Origin: Treponema sp.
GTDB lineage: Bacteria; Spirochaetota; Spirochaetia; Treponematales; Treponemataceae
Length of the DNA stretch: 64,000 nucleotides
Direction: 5' to 3'
Assembly: GCA_016286365.1 (NCBI GenBank)
Contig: JAEESN010000010.1
Span: 1-64,000 of the forward strand
Shown: positions 36,268-44,152 of the stretch, one piece after another
How the letters are laid out: each line of letters starts with the position of its first letter
Numbering within the stretch: position 1 is the first letter of the stretch
Made by a program: the position numbers and the translations under genes
Notes under the pieces: model-generated
Databases searched by the model: none
Told to the model about the DNA's origin: nothing
What the model saw: the letters and a program-made list of their open reading frames with translations, nothing else

Positions 36268-37686
36268 TTATAAATATTTCTTAATTTCTTCCGGAGTCGG
36301 AATCTTTTTAAGGGTGGATTTTGTTGTAAATTCCATTACGTTTGGAGCTTTGTTTGAATACGGTTTCCATTCAGGAAGCTTCTGCTCGCTCAAATCCTTT
36401 CCGTTTGGATCTCCTGTCTTAATGTAATTACAAAGATAATCACAAATCTGGCGGGCTACATCGTAATGCACCCCGGTAAAAGGTCTCCAGCACTTTGCAA
36501 GAGTTTCGAAGAAGAACCATAAATCTACAGAATGGAAATCACCCGGTTTATCCCAGCCTGGGATTGGAACTGCAAACTTATAAAAGTAATTCTTTCCGGT
36601 TTTCTTGTTCTTTTCTTCCAGGTTGATTACCTTTCTAATACCAAGGTCTACCGTATTTATAAGCTTCTTTTTCTGCTTACCCTTTACATCTTCTCCATCA
36701 AGGAATTCATCGATTGTATATCCGATTAATAATGGAGGAAGATCAAGTTTGTCGCGTTCAAGACAGGTAAAAACATCACCCTTAATAAATTTATCATCAT
36801 AAACAGGTCCCCAGGTGATTACAGACTTCTGGAAATCGCCCCATTCAACCCATTTTTTTCTGAGCACATCTGTAGGTATTTTCTGAGCTTCCTTAAGGTT
36901 TTTAGCACCAATGAATTCAAAGAATTTTTTACCGATTTCGTGTGCATCTTCCACAGTGTGATGAGGGAAAAGATTATGAAATGGATTAAAGAAAATACCG
37001 CTTTCGACAACTGCACGTTTAATATACTTACGGCTTTCCTTATTACACAACTGAAAAAGAACACTACCACCACCGGCAGACTGGCCGCCGATAGTGATAT
37101 TTCTTTTATCCCCTCCAAAGGCCTCGATGTTATTATAAACCCACTTAAGCCCTGCCTGCTGGTCTAAAAGCCCCATATTAGCCGGAGCATCAGGATATTT
37201 CGCAGTAATTTCCGGATGATTTGTAAAGCCAAACATATTTACACGATAGTTTACTGTTACGACTACAATACCACGGCGAGCAATGCGTTCACCGTCAAAT
37301 TCCATCTCTGCAGTGTGACCTACCTGCCAACCGCCACCGAAAATCCAGAAATAAACAGGTAATTTTTCGTTAGCTTTTTTTGCAGGTGTCCATACGTTAA
37401 GGTAAAGGCAATCTTCGCTTACAGGAATTTCCGGGTCTACAGACCATTCACGTGAATAAATATCCTCTGGAGGTGGATTAGGATTTGGTGAAGGCTGAAC
37501 CGGAATTGGAGAAAACTTATAACATTCCTTTACACCTCTCCATTTTTTTGGTGGCTGAGGAGGAGCAAATCTGAGCTTTCCAACAGGAGGAGCCGCAAAA
37601 GGAACCCCCTTAAAAACCGTAATGCGTGGATCTGCTGCAGGAATCCCCTGTAACACACCTTGTTCAACCTTTACAACACGTAACAT
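36268..37686 (-). CDS. Carboxylesterase family protein (type B)
   Basis: 472 residues. The nucleophile elbow is GGQSAGGGSVLFQL and the oxyanion region is FWIFGGGWQVGHTAEM. The start FKGVPFAAPPVGKLRFAPPQ is a type-B carboxylesterase signature. DEFLDGED may contain the acidic residue and FHSVDLWFFFETL the catalytic His. There is no signal peptide. In this locus it would remove acetyl or feruloyl groups from imported xylo-oligosaccharides. A GGAGG site precedes the ATG. The gene sits directly behind a terminator that closes the transporter genes. Confidence 0.88.
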   Translation of the reverse strand: MLRVVKVEQGVLQGIPAADPRITVFKGVPFAAPPVGKLRFAPPQPPKKWRGVKECYKFSPIPVQPSPNPNPPPEDIYSREWSVDPEIPVSEDCLYLNVWTPAKKANEKLPVYFWIFGGGWQVGHTAEMEFDGERIARRGIVVVTVNYRVNMFGFTNHPEITAKYPDAPANMGLLDQQAGLKWVYNNIEAFGGDKRNITIGGQSAGGGSVLFQLCNKESRKYIKRAVVESGIFFNPFHNLFPHHTVEDAHEIGKKFFEFIGAKNLKEAQKIPTDVLRKKWVEWGDFQKSVITWGPVYDDKFIKGDVFTCLERDKLDLPPLLIGYTIDEFLDGEDVKGKQKKKLINTVDLGIRKVINLEEKNKKTGKNYFYKFAVPIPGWDKPGDFHSVDLWFFFETLAKCWRPFTGVHYDVARQICDYLCNYIKTGDPNGKDLSEQKLPEWKPYSNKAPNVMEFTTKSTLKKIPTPEEIKKYL

Positions 37687-37705
37687 ATTAAAAAACCTCC
37701 ATCTT

Positions 37706-37739
37706 AAAAAAAAAGGGGAAATCCCTCAAGATTTCCCCT
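37706..37739 (-). terminator. Terminator between permease and carboxylesterase genes
   Basis: Read on the minus strand, AGGGGAAAT-(8 nt)-ATTTCCCCT is followed by nine T residues. The T run ends 20 nt before the carboxylesterase ATG, leaving space only for its GGAGG site. Confidence 0.88.
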
Positions 37740-37765
37740 GTAAATTTTACTTAGTTTGGAAAAGA

Positions 37766-38716
37766 TTACTCTTTTACACCACCAATTGTCATGCCGACTA
37801 CGAAGTATTTCTGAACGAACGGATATACTACGAGGATTGGGAGAGTCGCAATCATTGTGATTGACGAACGAATACTGATTGGGGTTGTCTTACCCTGTGC
37901 TGTCGAACCACTACCCGAAGCTACGGCCAAAGCACCCGCATCAGATGCAGATACCGTCTGGTTTTGACTCTGCTGCAGGAACGACATCAATACGTACTGC
38001 AAAGAGTGAAGCTTTGGTTTATTTGAAGTATAAAGGTATGTATCGAACCAGCTGTTCCATGCGTTTACGGCAGTGAACAAAGAAATCATAGCAATAGAAG
38101 GTACAATAAGTGGCATGATAATCTGCATAAAGATTCTAAACTCGTTTGCACCGTCAATACGTGCTGATTCTACAAAGCTGTCTGGTAATCCATTGATATA
38201 AGTTCTTACAAGAATGAAGTTGAATACATCAACCAGACAAGGAACGATGTATACAGCATACTTACCAATAAGGTGAAGGTTCTTTATAAGCATGTATCCA
38301 GGGATTAAACCGGCATTTACATACATAGAAATTACAATAATAGAAGTAAGGGGTTTTCTAAGAACGAATTCTTTACGGCTTAAGGTATATGCAAGAAGAG
38401 CTGTACAGAATACACACAATACAGTCTGAAGTACAGTTCTTGTTACAGAAATAATACCCGCCTGTAAAATACGAGGTGTCTGGAACAAGTCTGTATAGTT
38501 CTTCCATGTGAAAATTCTTGGCCATACGGTAATTCCACCTCTAAGAGAGTCATAACCGTCGTTCAAAGAAATTGCAATTGTGTTTAAGAACGGATAAACA
38601 GTGACAACTACTACAAATGCAAGTGTAATAAAGATAATTGTATCAAAAATGATATTACCTAAATTAGTTTTTCTTTTAAGTGCTAAAGCATCAGCTTTTG
38701 CTTCGTTATTCATCAT
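37766..38716 (-). CDS. Sugar ABC transporter permease (LplC/YtcP type)
   Basis: 316 residues with six predicted spans. The binding-protein-dependent permease EAA loop is ESARIDGANEFRIFMQIIMP at about residue 185. The N-terminal FLNTIAISLNDGYDSLRGGI is characteristic of LplC/YtcP permeases (CUT1 family). A low-complexity stretch after YVLMSFLQQSQNQ (residues 245-280) is a periplasmic loop insertion common in this group. It overlaps the stop of the partner permease by 4 nt (ATGA). No ATPase gene is in the locus, so a shared MsmX-like ATPase must energise it. Confidence 0.92.
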   Translation of the reverse strand: MMNNEAKADALALKRKTNLGNIIFDTIIFITLAFVVVVTVYPFLNTIAISLNDGYDSLRGGITVWPRIFTWKNYTDLFQTPRILQAGIISVTRTVLQTVLCVFCTALLAYTLSRKEFVLRKPLTSIIVISMYVNAGLIPGYMLIKNLHLIGKYAVYIVPCLVDVFNFILVRTYINGLPDSFVESARIDGANEFRIFMQIIMPLIVPSIAMISLFTAVNAWNSWFDTYLYTSNKPKLHSLQYVLMSFLQQSQNQTVSASDAGALAVASGSGSTAQGKTTPISIRSSITMIATLPILVVYPFVQKYFVVGMTIGGVKE

Positions 38717-39693
38717 ACTAATCGCTCCTCACCACTCTTCTTAGCAATCCAGTTAGCAATAAGAAGAAGAAGAATATTTACGGCGTTCTTAAAGATGCCG
38801 GCAGCAGTTGCAAGACCATATCTCTGTAAGTTGAAACCGAATTTCAATACATAAATATCAATTGTTTCTGCAACATCCTGAATCAAACCATTCTGCAACA
38901 AGTATGGCATTTCAAAGTTAGCATCAAGAATATGTCCGGCAGACATAATCATCATGATGATAATTGTAGGCTTAATACCAGGTAATGTAATGTGCCAGAT
39001 TTTTCTAAGACGACCACAACCGTCAATCTGTGCAGCTTCATATAAGCAAGGATCGATAGCTGTCATAGCACCAAGGTATACGATTGTATTCCATCCTACT
39101 TCCTTCCATACATAGGTCCAACCTACAATGTGCCAGAAGTACTTAGGTGTTGAAAGCCATAGAATCGGCTCTTTTACAATATTCAGTTTTAATAATACAT
39201 TATTTATAATACCATCCTCAACAGAAACAGCGTTTGCAACAAGACCACAAACGATAACCCATGAAAGGAAGTGAGGAAGATATGATACTGTCTGTACAAA
39301 TCTTTTAATTCCAATATGACGTACTTCATTTAAGAATACGGCAATAATAATAGCAGTAATATATCCCAGAGCTGTAGTAATAAGGCTCATACCAACAGTG
39401 TTTCTTAAAGACCGCATAAACTCTGCATCTTTAAAAATATGTATAAACCATTTAAGTCCAACAAATTCCTGATCCCAGACATGTTTTCCAGGAGCTGGTT
39501 TATAGTTCTGGAAAGCCATAGTCCATCCCCAGAGAGGGACATATCTGAAAATAATTACATAGATAACAAATGGAACAGACATAAGGATAAGAAGCTTCTG
39601 CTTTCCTAAAAGGTTCCACTTATTTTTTCTTACAGCAAGGACTGTTGGATCTAACTCCTTTGTCTTTGCCTTTGCTTCATTTTTACTTTTCAT
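38713..39693 (-). CDS. Sugar ABC transporter permease (LplB type)
   Basis: 326 residues from ATG 39693, which has GGTGGA 9 nt upstream. A longer start at 39741 lacks a ribosome site. Six spans, with the EAA loop in CLYEAAQIDGCGRLRKIWHI. FAFQNYKPAPG-type sequence near residue 65 (WTMAFQNYKPAPGKHVWDQE) is typical of LplB/YteP permeases of large oligosaccharide importers. It works with the adjacent permease and the 568-residue binding lipoprotein. Confidence 0.92.
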   Translation of the reverse strand: MKSKNEAKAKTKELDPTVLAVRKNKWNLLGKQKLLILMSVPFVIYVIIFRYVPLWGWTMAFQNYKPAPGKHVWDQEFVGLKWFIHIFKDAEFMRSLRNTVGMSLITTALGYITAIIIAVFLNEVRHIGIKRFVQTVSYLPHFLSWVIVCGLVANAVSVEDGIINNVLLKLNIVKEPILWLSTPKYFWHIVGWTYVWKEVGWNTIVYLGAMTAIDPCLYEAAQIDGCGRLRKIWHITLPGIKPTIIIMMIMSAGHILDANFEMPYLLQNGLIQDVAETIDIYVLKFGFNLQRYGLATAAGIFKNAVNILLLLIANWIAKKSGEERLV

Positions 39694-39789
39694 AAAAAAT
39701 ATCCACCAAAAAAGAATTGATTGCCGGGCTCTACTCGACAATTATATGCAATAATCGGAATACCTCCGACAACCTCATTTTTTTCCAAC

Positions 39790-39824
39790 AAAAAAGTCCA
39801 CAGAAAACAAAGCTCTCTGTGGAC
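39790..39824 (-). terminator. Terminator-like hairpin between binding protein and permease genes
   Basis: On the minus strand GTCCACAG-(13 nt)-CTGTGGAC is followed by a T5-6 run. It lies about 76 nt beyond the binding-protein stop and 97 nt before the lplB-like start, so it should reduce read-through into the permeases. Confidence 0.8.
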
Positions 39825-39832
39825 CATTTGTA

Positions 39833-39866
39833 AAGTATAAGGATGCATAAATGTATCCTTATACTT
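39833..39866. repeat. Near-perfect 16-bp stem behind the binding-protein gene
   Basis: AAGTATAAGGATGCAT / ATGTATCCTTATACTT forms a 16-bp stem (one G-T pair) with a 2-nt turn. AAGTATAA recurs at 39871-39878, allowing an alternative pairing with TTATACTT. It lies just after the binding-protein stop and before the terminator hairpin, a position where stems protect upstream mRNA. Confidence 0.75.
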
Positions 39867-39899
39867 AGGCTAAGTATAACTTATAAAAGTTATTTCTTA

Positions 39900-41606
39900 T
39901 TAGTTTCCACCGTATGCTTTAATACGCTGATCAAGCTGTCCCTGGAAGTATTTGTTCCAAGTTTCAAGAGCAGGTGCTAAAGCAGCTGTGTATTCAGCCC
40001 ATGTCTTTTCGAAGTCAGCTTCGCTACCCATGATGAGTTTTGGAAGGTACTTTCTAGCACAGTTGTCTTCCATTACGATCTGAGCAAGTTTTGCTTCTTC
40101 TTCTTCACCGCCGTTTTCAGCGTTAGGGTTACACTGCCAGAGTGGGTACCATGGTTCGTTTCTAACTTCTTTCTGGTTTTTGCGCATGAATTCTTTGTAA
40201 GAACCTACACCATAAGCCTTCCAGAGTTCAACATCAACTGCCTTCTGGCTAGCTGCATATTCCCATGGGAGATCGTTCATATCACGTGTATATCCAGATG
40301 GTAAAGTTCCTTCCAATTTTGGAGCTTCATCAAGCCAGAACATAGCACGGTTCATCTGGTTCCAGTTTGGATCCATCCAGTTGTCTCTCATTTCCTGAGT
40401 TCTGTAAGCAGCACCCTTTGTTCCTGTTACAGAACCATCTTTATCGATGAGATAATCTGTTCCTTCAAATCCCCAGTAGAGAACTTTCTGGTTCTTTTCT
40501 TCGATCATTTCATCCATAAATTTAATGATGCGGATTGCTTTTTCTTCTGGACAGTTTACAGTGATACCGTAACCTCTCTGGAGGTTTGGAAGATCATCAT
40601 CAACATATTTTGGTTCAACACCTTCGAATGTTACAGGAAGTGGAGCATATGTTCTTTCATCTTTTCCAGCAGCATAGAGAGCCTGGTCATACTGACCCAT
40701 GAATTCCCATCCCTGGATGAACATACCAAGTACACGACCCTGTGTGATCTTAGCATAGTACTGATCTTTGTTGTCTGTGAAAGAAGCTGGATCAATTAAA
40801 CCACGTTTGTAGTATCCGTTAGCCAATTTGAACCATTTCTTTGCATCATCACTAGCAAAGTTGTCTTTGTAAACGTATTTACCATCAATCTTTTCAACGT
40901 GTCCGTTACCATCGTTTGGATTTCCGCCTAAGAAGTTAGGTGGGTTCCAGAGGTTGAATGCTTCCCAGTCATATGTAAGGATTGAGAATGGGATTGTAGG
41001 CATACCATCGATTGTTGGATATTTCTTGTAGTAGCTTTCAATAAGATCGAAATACTGATCGATTGTTTTAATCTCAGGATATCCGAATTCTTTAAGAACT
41101 GCTTTCTGAATCCACCAACCATTCTGGTTGTAGTATGTACCTGATGTGATTCCATCAACTACACCATAGTTTGGAAGAGAGTAGATGTGTTCTTCAACAA
41201 CGTTACCATTAGCATCCTTTTTAGAATCCTGGTAAATCATTTTCTTCCAAGCACCAGCGTAATGCTTCATAAGATTTGGAGCATATTTTTCCAAGAGAGG
41301 TTTAAGGTCTCTAAGAAGTCCAGCACCCTGGAATTTTTCAGAATCTACTTCTACGAGATCAGGAAGGTCACCTGAAGAGATGTAAAGACCAATCTTCTGA
41401 TCCTTATCACCTACGAGAACGTCCCACTGGAATGTTACGCCAAAGTTATCAGCGATCCATTTGTAAGCTGGGTTATCAGCTGAAGGCTGTTCTCTGTTCT
41501 GAATTGTAAATACAGAGATGTCTAATGGTTTTTTAGATCCATTACCACATCCTACCAAGCTTAATGCCAACAGTGCAGTTAATACTATTGTCATTACTTT
41601 TTTCAT
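39900..41606 (-). CDS. Extracellular sugar-binding lipoprotein of an ABC importer
   Basis: 568 residues. The signal ends LALSLVGCG with a lipobox Cys. The mature protein is a large LplA/YtcQ-type substrate-binding protein: ISSGDLPDLVEVDSEKFQGA, YSLPNYGVVDGITSGTYYNQ and EKAIRIIKFMDEMIEEKN are family-like. High numbers of Trp and Tyr fit carbohydrate binding. It is the first gene of the transport unit; an AGGAGGACTTTT site precedes the ATG. A LacI-like palindrome lies in its promoter. It probably captures xylo- or arabino-oligosaccharides for the two permeases. Confidence 0.92.
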   Translation of the reverse strand: MKKVMTIVLTALLALSLVGCGNGSKKPLDISVFTIQNREQPSADNPAYKWIADNFGVTFQWDVLVGDKDQKIGLYISSGDLPDLVEVDSEKFQGAGLLRDLKPLLEKYAPNLMKHYAGAWKKMIYQDSKKDANGNVVEEHIYSLPNYGVVDGITSGTYYNQNGWWIQKAVLKEFGYPEIKTIDQYFDLIESYYKKYPTIDGMPTIPFSILTYDWEAFNLWNPPNFLGGNPNDGNGHVEKIDGKYVYKDNFASDDAKKWFKLANGYYKRGLIDPASFTDNKDQYYAKITQGRVLGMFIQGWEFMGQYDQALYAAGKDERTYAPLPVTFEGVEPKYVDDDLPNLQRGYGITVNCPEEKAIRIIKFMDEMIEEKNQKVLYWGFEGTDYLIDKDGSVTGTKGAAYRTQEMRDNWMDPNWNQMNRAMFWLDEAPKLEGTLPSGYTRDMNDLPWEYAASQKAVDVELWKAYGVGSYKEFMRKNQKEVRNEPWYPLWQCNPNAENGGEEEEAKLAQIVMEDNCARKYLPKLIMGSEADFEKTWAEYTAALAPALETWNKYFQGQLDQRIKAYGGN

Positions 41607-41644
41607 AAAAGTCCTCCTTTTATTGACTTTTCGCGTTAATATAG

Positions 41645-41658
41645 GTTTAACGTTTAAC
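41645..41658. promoter_or_regulatory. LacI-type operator in the binding-protein promoter
   Basis: GTTTAACGTTTAAC (minus strand GTTAAACGTTAAAC) has an AACGTT core with TTAA arms. On the minus strand a TATATT -10 box follows within 3 nt of it, so a bound repressor would cover the promoter spacer. It matches the palindrome at 44109 over GTTAAACGTT and the final AC. Confidence 0.55.
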
Positions 41659-41718
41659 TAATTGTAATTTTCATTTTGCAAATTCGCCATAGGAGAATTC
41701 CCCTATATCATTGGATTT

Positions 41719-43176
41719 TTAGTTAAATCTGATGGTTTTAAGCTCCCCAGAACCGTTGCCTGTGAACACTAAATAAAGGGCGTGAACACCATCAGGAATA
41801 TCAACTTCGCCCGAACGCTCTTCAAAGAAATTGGCAAATTCAACGTTGATTTTACCAAGAGTCTTACCATTCCAGTCAGTTCGTACTTCATAATCACCCG
41901 AAGCATAGCCGCGGACAGTCAGTGTAATCTTTTTTACATTCTTAAAATCAAAGTATTTAAATCCAAGGACTGTCCCCCCTGTAATATTTGCAATGTAGCC
42001 CGTTTCCTTATCGCCGTCACAGCCATCCTGAACGATTTTTGAATTAGCTGCATCACCGACGTACATAACAGGCTTTTCGGGATTAAACTGATTGCACACA
42101 ATATAAGTTGGATACTCACCCACAGCTTTAAGAGGTCCGCCGTTTAATCCGCACGAAGTAATTTCTACCTGAGGGATAGTTCCGTCTTCGAGTATCTTTA
42201 TTTTTTCTGCACAGCCCTGTCTTGAATACCAGGTGTTGTTTGTGTGTCTGTGATAGAAAATATAATAATCATCTTTGATGCGAACAAATCCGCCGTGATT
42301 ATTTGCTCCGTGATTCGAAGGTAAATCAGCTTTTTTATATGAACTGATTCCGATATCACAGTTACTTACGATTACACCTTTATACTCAAAACCAGATGTA
42401 GGATTTTTACTTACGGCATAGGCTAGCTCGTGCATTACGGCAGAAGAGAAAACAAAGTAATAAAGATCTCCCACCTTACGGATGGATGGAGCTTCGAAGA
42501 ATTCGTGGTCTTTATATGCGTTCCAGTTTTCTACCGAGTCGAGTTTGTAAGGACAGTCAGTTTTAATTTCGGATGCTTTTTTGCATGGAGAATAAACATC
42601 ACCCGGAACAATTACAACAGGCTCTTCTTCTATAGTAAGCATGTCTTTTCCAAGAACAGTTGCCATTGCCCCGATTCTGTCCTTCATCTGTCGGCCGGAA
42701 AATCCTGTATAAAGATAAATTTTATCTCCTTCTGTTAAAACTCCCGGATCAAACTGAGGCATATCGCCCTTTCTTTCTCCAAGTCTGGTTCCATCCTTAT
42801 AATGAACGTATCCGTAGAATTTATATTTACCCGCAGGCTTATTGCAGACTGCAACAGAAACAAATCCGACCTTATCTAAAACATAATAAAGATAATATCT
42901 TCCGTCCGGGCCCTGAGTAACATCCGGAGCATATAAAACCATGCGGCCGTCGTTTGCAGGATCATCACCCTTTTTATAGATAGTACCTTCCCACTTCCAG
43001 TCAGATAAATCATCAACAGGAGCAGAATAACACTGATAGTCGCCCGGACAGAAAACTGTGCCGTTATAAAAATCGTGCGAGCCGTAAATATAAACCCTGT
43101 TTCCGAAAACATGAGGTTCACCATCGGGGATATATTCCCATGAAGGTAAGTAAGGATTGAATGCCTGTTTTTTCAT
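41719..43176 (-). CDS. Glycoside hydrolase family 43 protein, intracellular
   Basis: 485 residues without a signal peptide. The five-bladed propeller has the expected acids: YLPSWEYIPDGEPHVFGNRV (base Asp), APDVTQGPDGRYYLYYVLDK (pKa-modulating Asp) and FFEAPSIRKVGDLYYFVFSS (acid Glu). A C-terminal beta-sandwich (residues 350-485) ends GNGSGELKTIRF. The family removes xylosyl or arabinosyl units from xylan oligomers. It lies between the CE1-type esterase (54 nt gap) and the importer genes (112 nt gap). A 2-nt spacing of GGAGACAAT precedes the ATG. Confidence 0.9.
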   Translation of the reverse strand: MKKQAFNPYLPSWEYIPDGEPHVFGNRVYIYGSHDFYNGTVFCPGDYQCYSAPVDDLSDWKWEGTIYKKGDDPANDGRMVLYAPDVTQGPDGRYYLYYVLDKVGFVSVAVCNKPAGKYKFYGYVHYKDGTRLGERKGDMPQFDPGVLTEGDKIYLYTGFSGRQMKDRIGAMATVLGKDMLTIEEEPVVIVPGDVYSPCKKASEIKTDCPYKLDSVENWNAYKDHEFFEAPSIRKVGDLYYFVFSSAVMHELAYAVSKNPTSGFEYKGVIVSNCDIGISSYKKADLPSNHGANNHGGFVRIKDDYYIFYHRHTNNTWYSRQGCAEKIKILEDGTIPQVEITSCGLNGGPLKAVGEYPTYIVCNQFNPEKPVMYVGDAANSKIVQDGCDGDKETGYIANITGGTVLGFKYFDFKNVKKITLTVRGYASGDYEVRTDWNGKTLGKINVEFANFFEERSGEVDIPDGVHALYLVFTGNGSGELKTIRFN

Positions 43177-43230
43177 ATTGTCTCCTGATTATTTTTTGTG
43201 ATTATTTAACCGTGAAAATTCTGACAGACT

Positions 43231-44064
43231 TTATTTAAACGCTGCCTGAAGAAAATGATACAAACCTGATCTGATTGCCACATCGTTATGATCTGCACCC
43301 GGCACTTCGAACCAGAGATGTTTTACATTATTTTTTTCGAGCACTTTGTGATAAGTTACCGGAAAATGAACAACGACCTTATCATCATCACCGGAGCAAA
43401 TCATAAGGAATTTTGTTTTATCATCTTTCTGATATTTAAAAGTTTCTTCTGTAAATACTCCCGGATGATCAGCAAATTTATCTTTAGAAGGAAGGAGTCC
43501 CGGAGCCGGAGCAATTGCACCAGCGTAATCAAAAAAGTCCGGATGATTAAGAATTGTGATTATAGTTTCCCTTCCGCCCATAGAAAATCCTGCAACTGCG
43601 CGGTTCTCTCTTCCTGTAGCTACAGAATAATGACTTTCTATATATGGTATGATTTCTTTTATAAGCTCGTTCTGGCAGTCATCATAAGCATCAAAAACTT
43701 CCTGGCAGAAAGACTGTTCAAGATTTTTATCTTTGCGCACAAAAATATCGGGGAAGACAAGAATCATTTCGTGTGCTTTATTTTCTGCAATAAGATTGGA
43801 AAAGATTTCGGAAACATGATTTTTTTCATCGCCTGTGAACATAAATTCATTACACATGATTCCATGGAGAAGATAACAAACAGGATATTTTTTTGATTCA
43901 TCATAATCAGGTGGAAGCATGATGTTAAAATAGCGGTCCATATTACAGTTATTTGAATGATATTTTACATGAACAGCAACAGGATATTTTCTTCCATTGT
44001 ATCTCTGGCAAAGCTCGTCAGGACAAAGATTATTGAGCGCCCCGATAGATTCATACAAATCCAT
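43231..44064 (-). CDS. Alpha/beta hydrolase, CE1/esterase D type
   Basis: 277 residues. The nucleophile elbow is AGFSMGGRETIIT, the family start motif is YPVCYLLHGIMCNE, and the catalytic His is in GADHNDVAIRSGLYHFLQAA. FPDIFVRKDKNL lies in the middle sheet. CE1 members hydrolyse acetyl or feruloyl esters on xylan. There is no signal peptide, so it acts on imported oligosaccharides. It heads the minus-strand genes of the locus and its promoter holds the 44109 palindrome. Confidence 0.86.
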   Translation of the reverse strand: MDLYESIGALNNLCPDELCQRYNGRKYPVAVHVKYHSNNCNMDRYFNIMLPPDYDESKKYPVCYLLHGIMCNEFMFTGDEKNHVSEIFSNLIAENKAHEMILVFPDIFVRKDKNLEQSFCQEVFDAYDDCQNELIKEIIPYIESHYSVATGRENRAVAGFSMGGRETIITILNHPDFFDYAGAIAPAPGLLPSKDKFADHPGVFTEETFKYQKDDKTKFLMICSGDDDKVVVHFPVTYHKVLEKNNVKHLWFEVPGADHNDVAIRSGLYHFLQAAFK

Positions 44065-44108
44065 TTTTTAATTCTCCTTTTTATTTTCAGAATTTTTGTA
44101 AATTCTTT

Positions 44109-44122
44109 GTTAAACGTTTTAC
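44109..44122. promoter_or_regulatory. LacI-type operator in the divergent CE1/GH43 promoter region
   Basis: GTTAAACGTTTTAC is a near-perfect palindrome (GT-AAACGTTT-AC) lying midway between the divergent starts at 44064 and 44153. A plus-strand TTGTTA -35-like box (44107-44112) overlaps it. It shares its core with 41645 and with the GH94 promoter at 12501. Confidence 0.6.
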
Positions 44123-44152
44123 TATTTTATATTTTTAAGATACATTTAATTA

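Noticed and set aside
43288..43896. 202-codon plus-strand frame opposite the CE1-type esterase
   Set aside because: Antisense shadow; composition is biased and the minus-strand frame has clear catalytic motifs.
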